From positions 930,001-994,000 of the forward strand of contig OZ251234.1 in the NCBI GenBank assembly GCA_965240325.2: 64,000 nt of DNA, read 5' to 3'. The position numbers were made by a program, and so were the translations under genes. The notes below the pieces were generated by a model that made no database searches, was not told where the DNA came from, and saw only the letters and a list, made by a program, of their open reading frames with translations. Within the stretch, counting starts at the first letter, position 1, and the number at the start of each line of letters is the position of its first letter. Positions 63,815 through 64,000 of this stretch are shown piece after piece. Source of the stretch: Rebecca billardiae RCC1528. Lineage: Eukaryota; Haptophyta.

Positions 63815-64000
63815 ATGCACAGCACGATGGAAGCCGCCGGCCGCGAGTACGTGGTGATGGTGACGGGGGGTTTGGAGGACATTGCACTCGCGGAGATCGA
63901 GCGCACGCTCGAGCTCTGCGCTGCGCCGCGCGTGCTCACGCAAGCGGGCGGCGCCGATGGCGCGGCGGCGTGCGGCAAGCTGCTCGTGTGCACCGCGTCG
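63815..64000 (+). CDS. N-terminus of a possible THUMP-domain RNA-modification protein (partial)
   Basis: An open frame of 62 codons runs off the window. It starts MHSTMEAAGREYVVMVTGGL and contains GGLEDIALAEIERTLEL. The pattern of a beta strand, then GLEDIA and an amphipathic helix resembles the start of THUMP-domain tRNA methyltransferases. Only the first about 60 residues are visible, so the family call is tentative. A second in-frame ATG lies at 63827. Confidence 0.4.
   Translation, partial: MHSTMEAAGREYVVMVTGGLEDIALAEIERTLELCAAPRVLTQAGGADGAAACGKLLVCTAS

Overview
This window looks like nuclear DNA of a GC-rich unicellular alga, most likely a haptophyte. The support is very high GC in coding regions, short introns with an unusual GTGCG donor and CAG acceptor, a plastid photosystem-assembly gene (PAM68 family), two bestrophin-type channel genes, an SH3-like/multi-TM gene of algal style, long TA and GA microsatellites, and abundant tyrosine-recombinase mobile elements. 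The phylum is inferred from style, not from a marker gene. No rRNA, tRNA or CRISPR array was seen.

Layout. 1-1160: no gene, with a perfect C11/G11 palindrome. 1163-2767 (-) bestrophin A is head-to-head with 2804-7737 (+), a kelch/polyproline/coiled-coil protein. 7738-9263 holds three long microsatellites. 9264-11321 (-) is a uracil-DNA glycosylase fused to an endonuclease III-type glycosylase, head-to-head with 11376-11975 (+) PAM68. 13237-14299 (-) is Nse3/MAGE. 14372-20121 is a complete-looking PAT/Ngaro-like retrotransposon (gag, RT-RNase H, tyrosine recombinase, split direct repeats). 20345-21466 (-) sulfotransferase and 21736-22989 (-) exostosin-like glycosyltransferase form a pair suggestive of sulfated polysaccharide synthesis. 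23173-25398 holds two nested foldback elements. Then come 25461-26390 (+) membrane protein, 28586-29326 (+) unknown protein, 31992-32507 (+) psq-type HTH transposase remnant, 33117-34257 (-) band-7/SPFH protein and 34549-34887 (+) a small membrane protein.

36759-53019 is a tandem duplication of a ~5.3 kb unit carrying bestrophin B (identical predicted protein in both copies), a foldback element, a dispersed repeat and a lower-GC segment. Each unit later received its own insertion. Unit 1 carries a 3,685-bp tyrosine-recombinase element (39371-43055) flanked by an 18-bp direct repeat. Unit 2 carries a 1,943-bp TIR transposon (50753-52695). Each unit therefore shows the empty site of the other.

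54875-55702 (-) is a small, probably myristoylated protein kinase. 56323-57327 (-) GUCD1-family protein faces away from 57661-59407 (+) F-box/LRR protein. 59857-61125 (+) is an unrecognised coiled-coil protein. 62066-63680 (-) is Beclin 1/ATG6, head-to-head with 63815-64000 (+), the start of a possible THUMP-domain protein.

Splice models were built by eye from reading frame, homology and GT/AG sites. Every spliced model closes to a multiple of three. The non-mobile genes form no operon-like pathway; what links them is compact divergent pairing with intergenic gaps from 36 to 333 bp.
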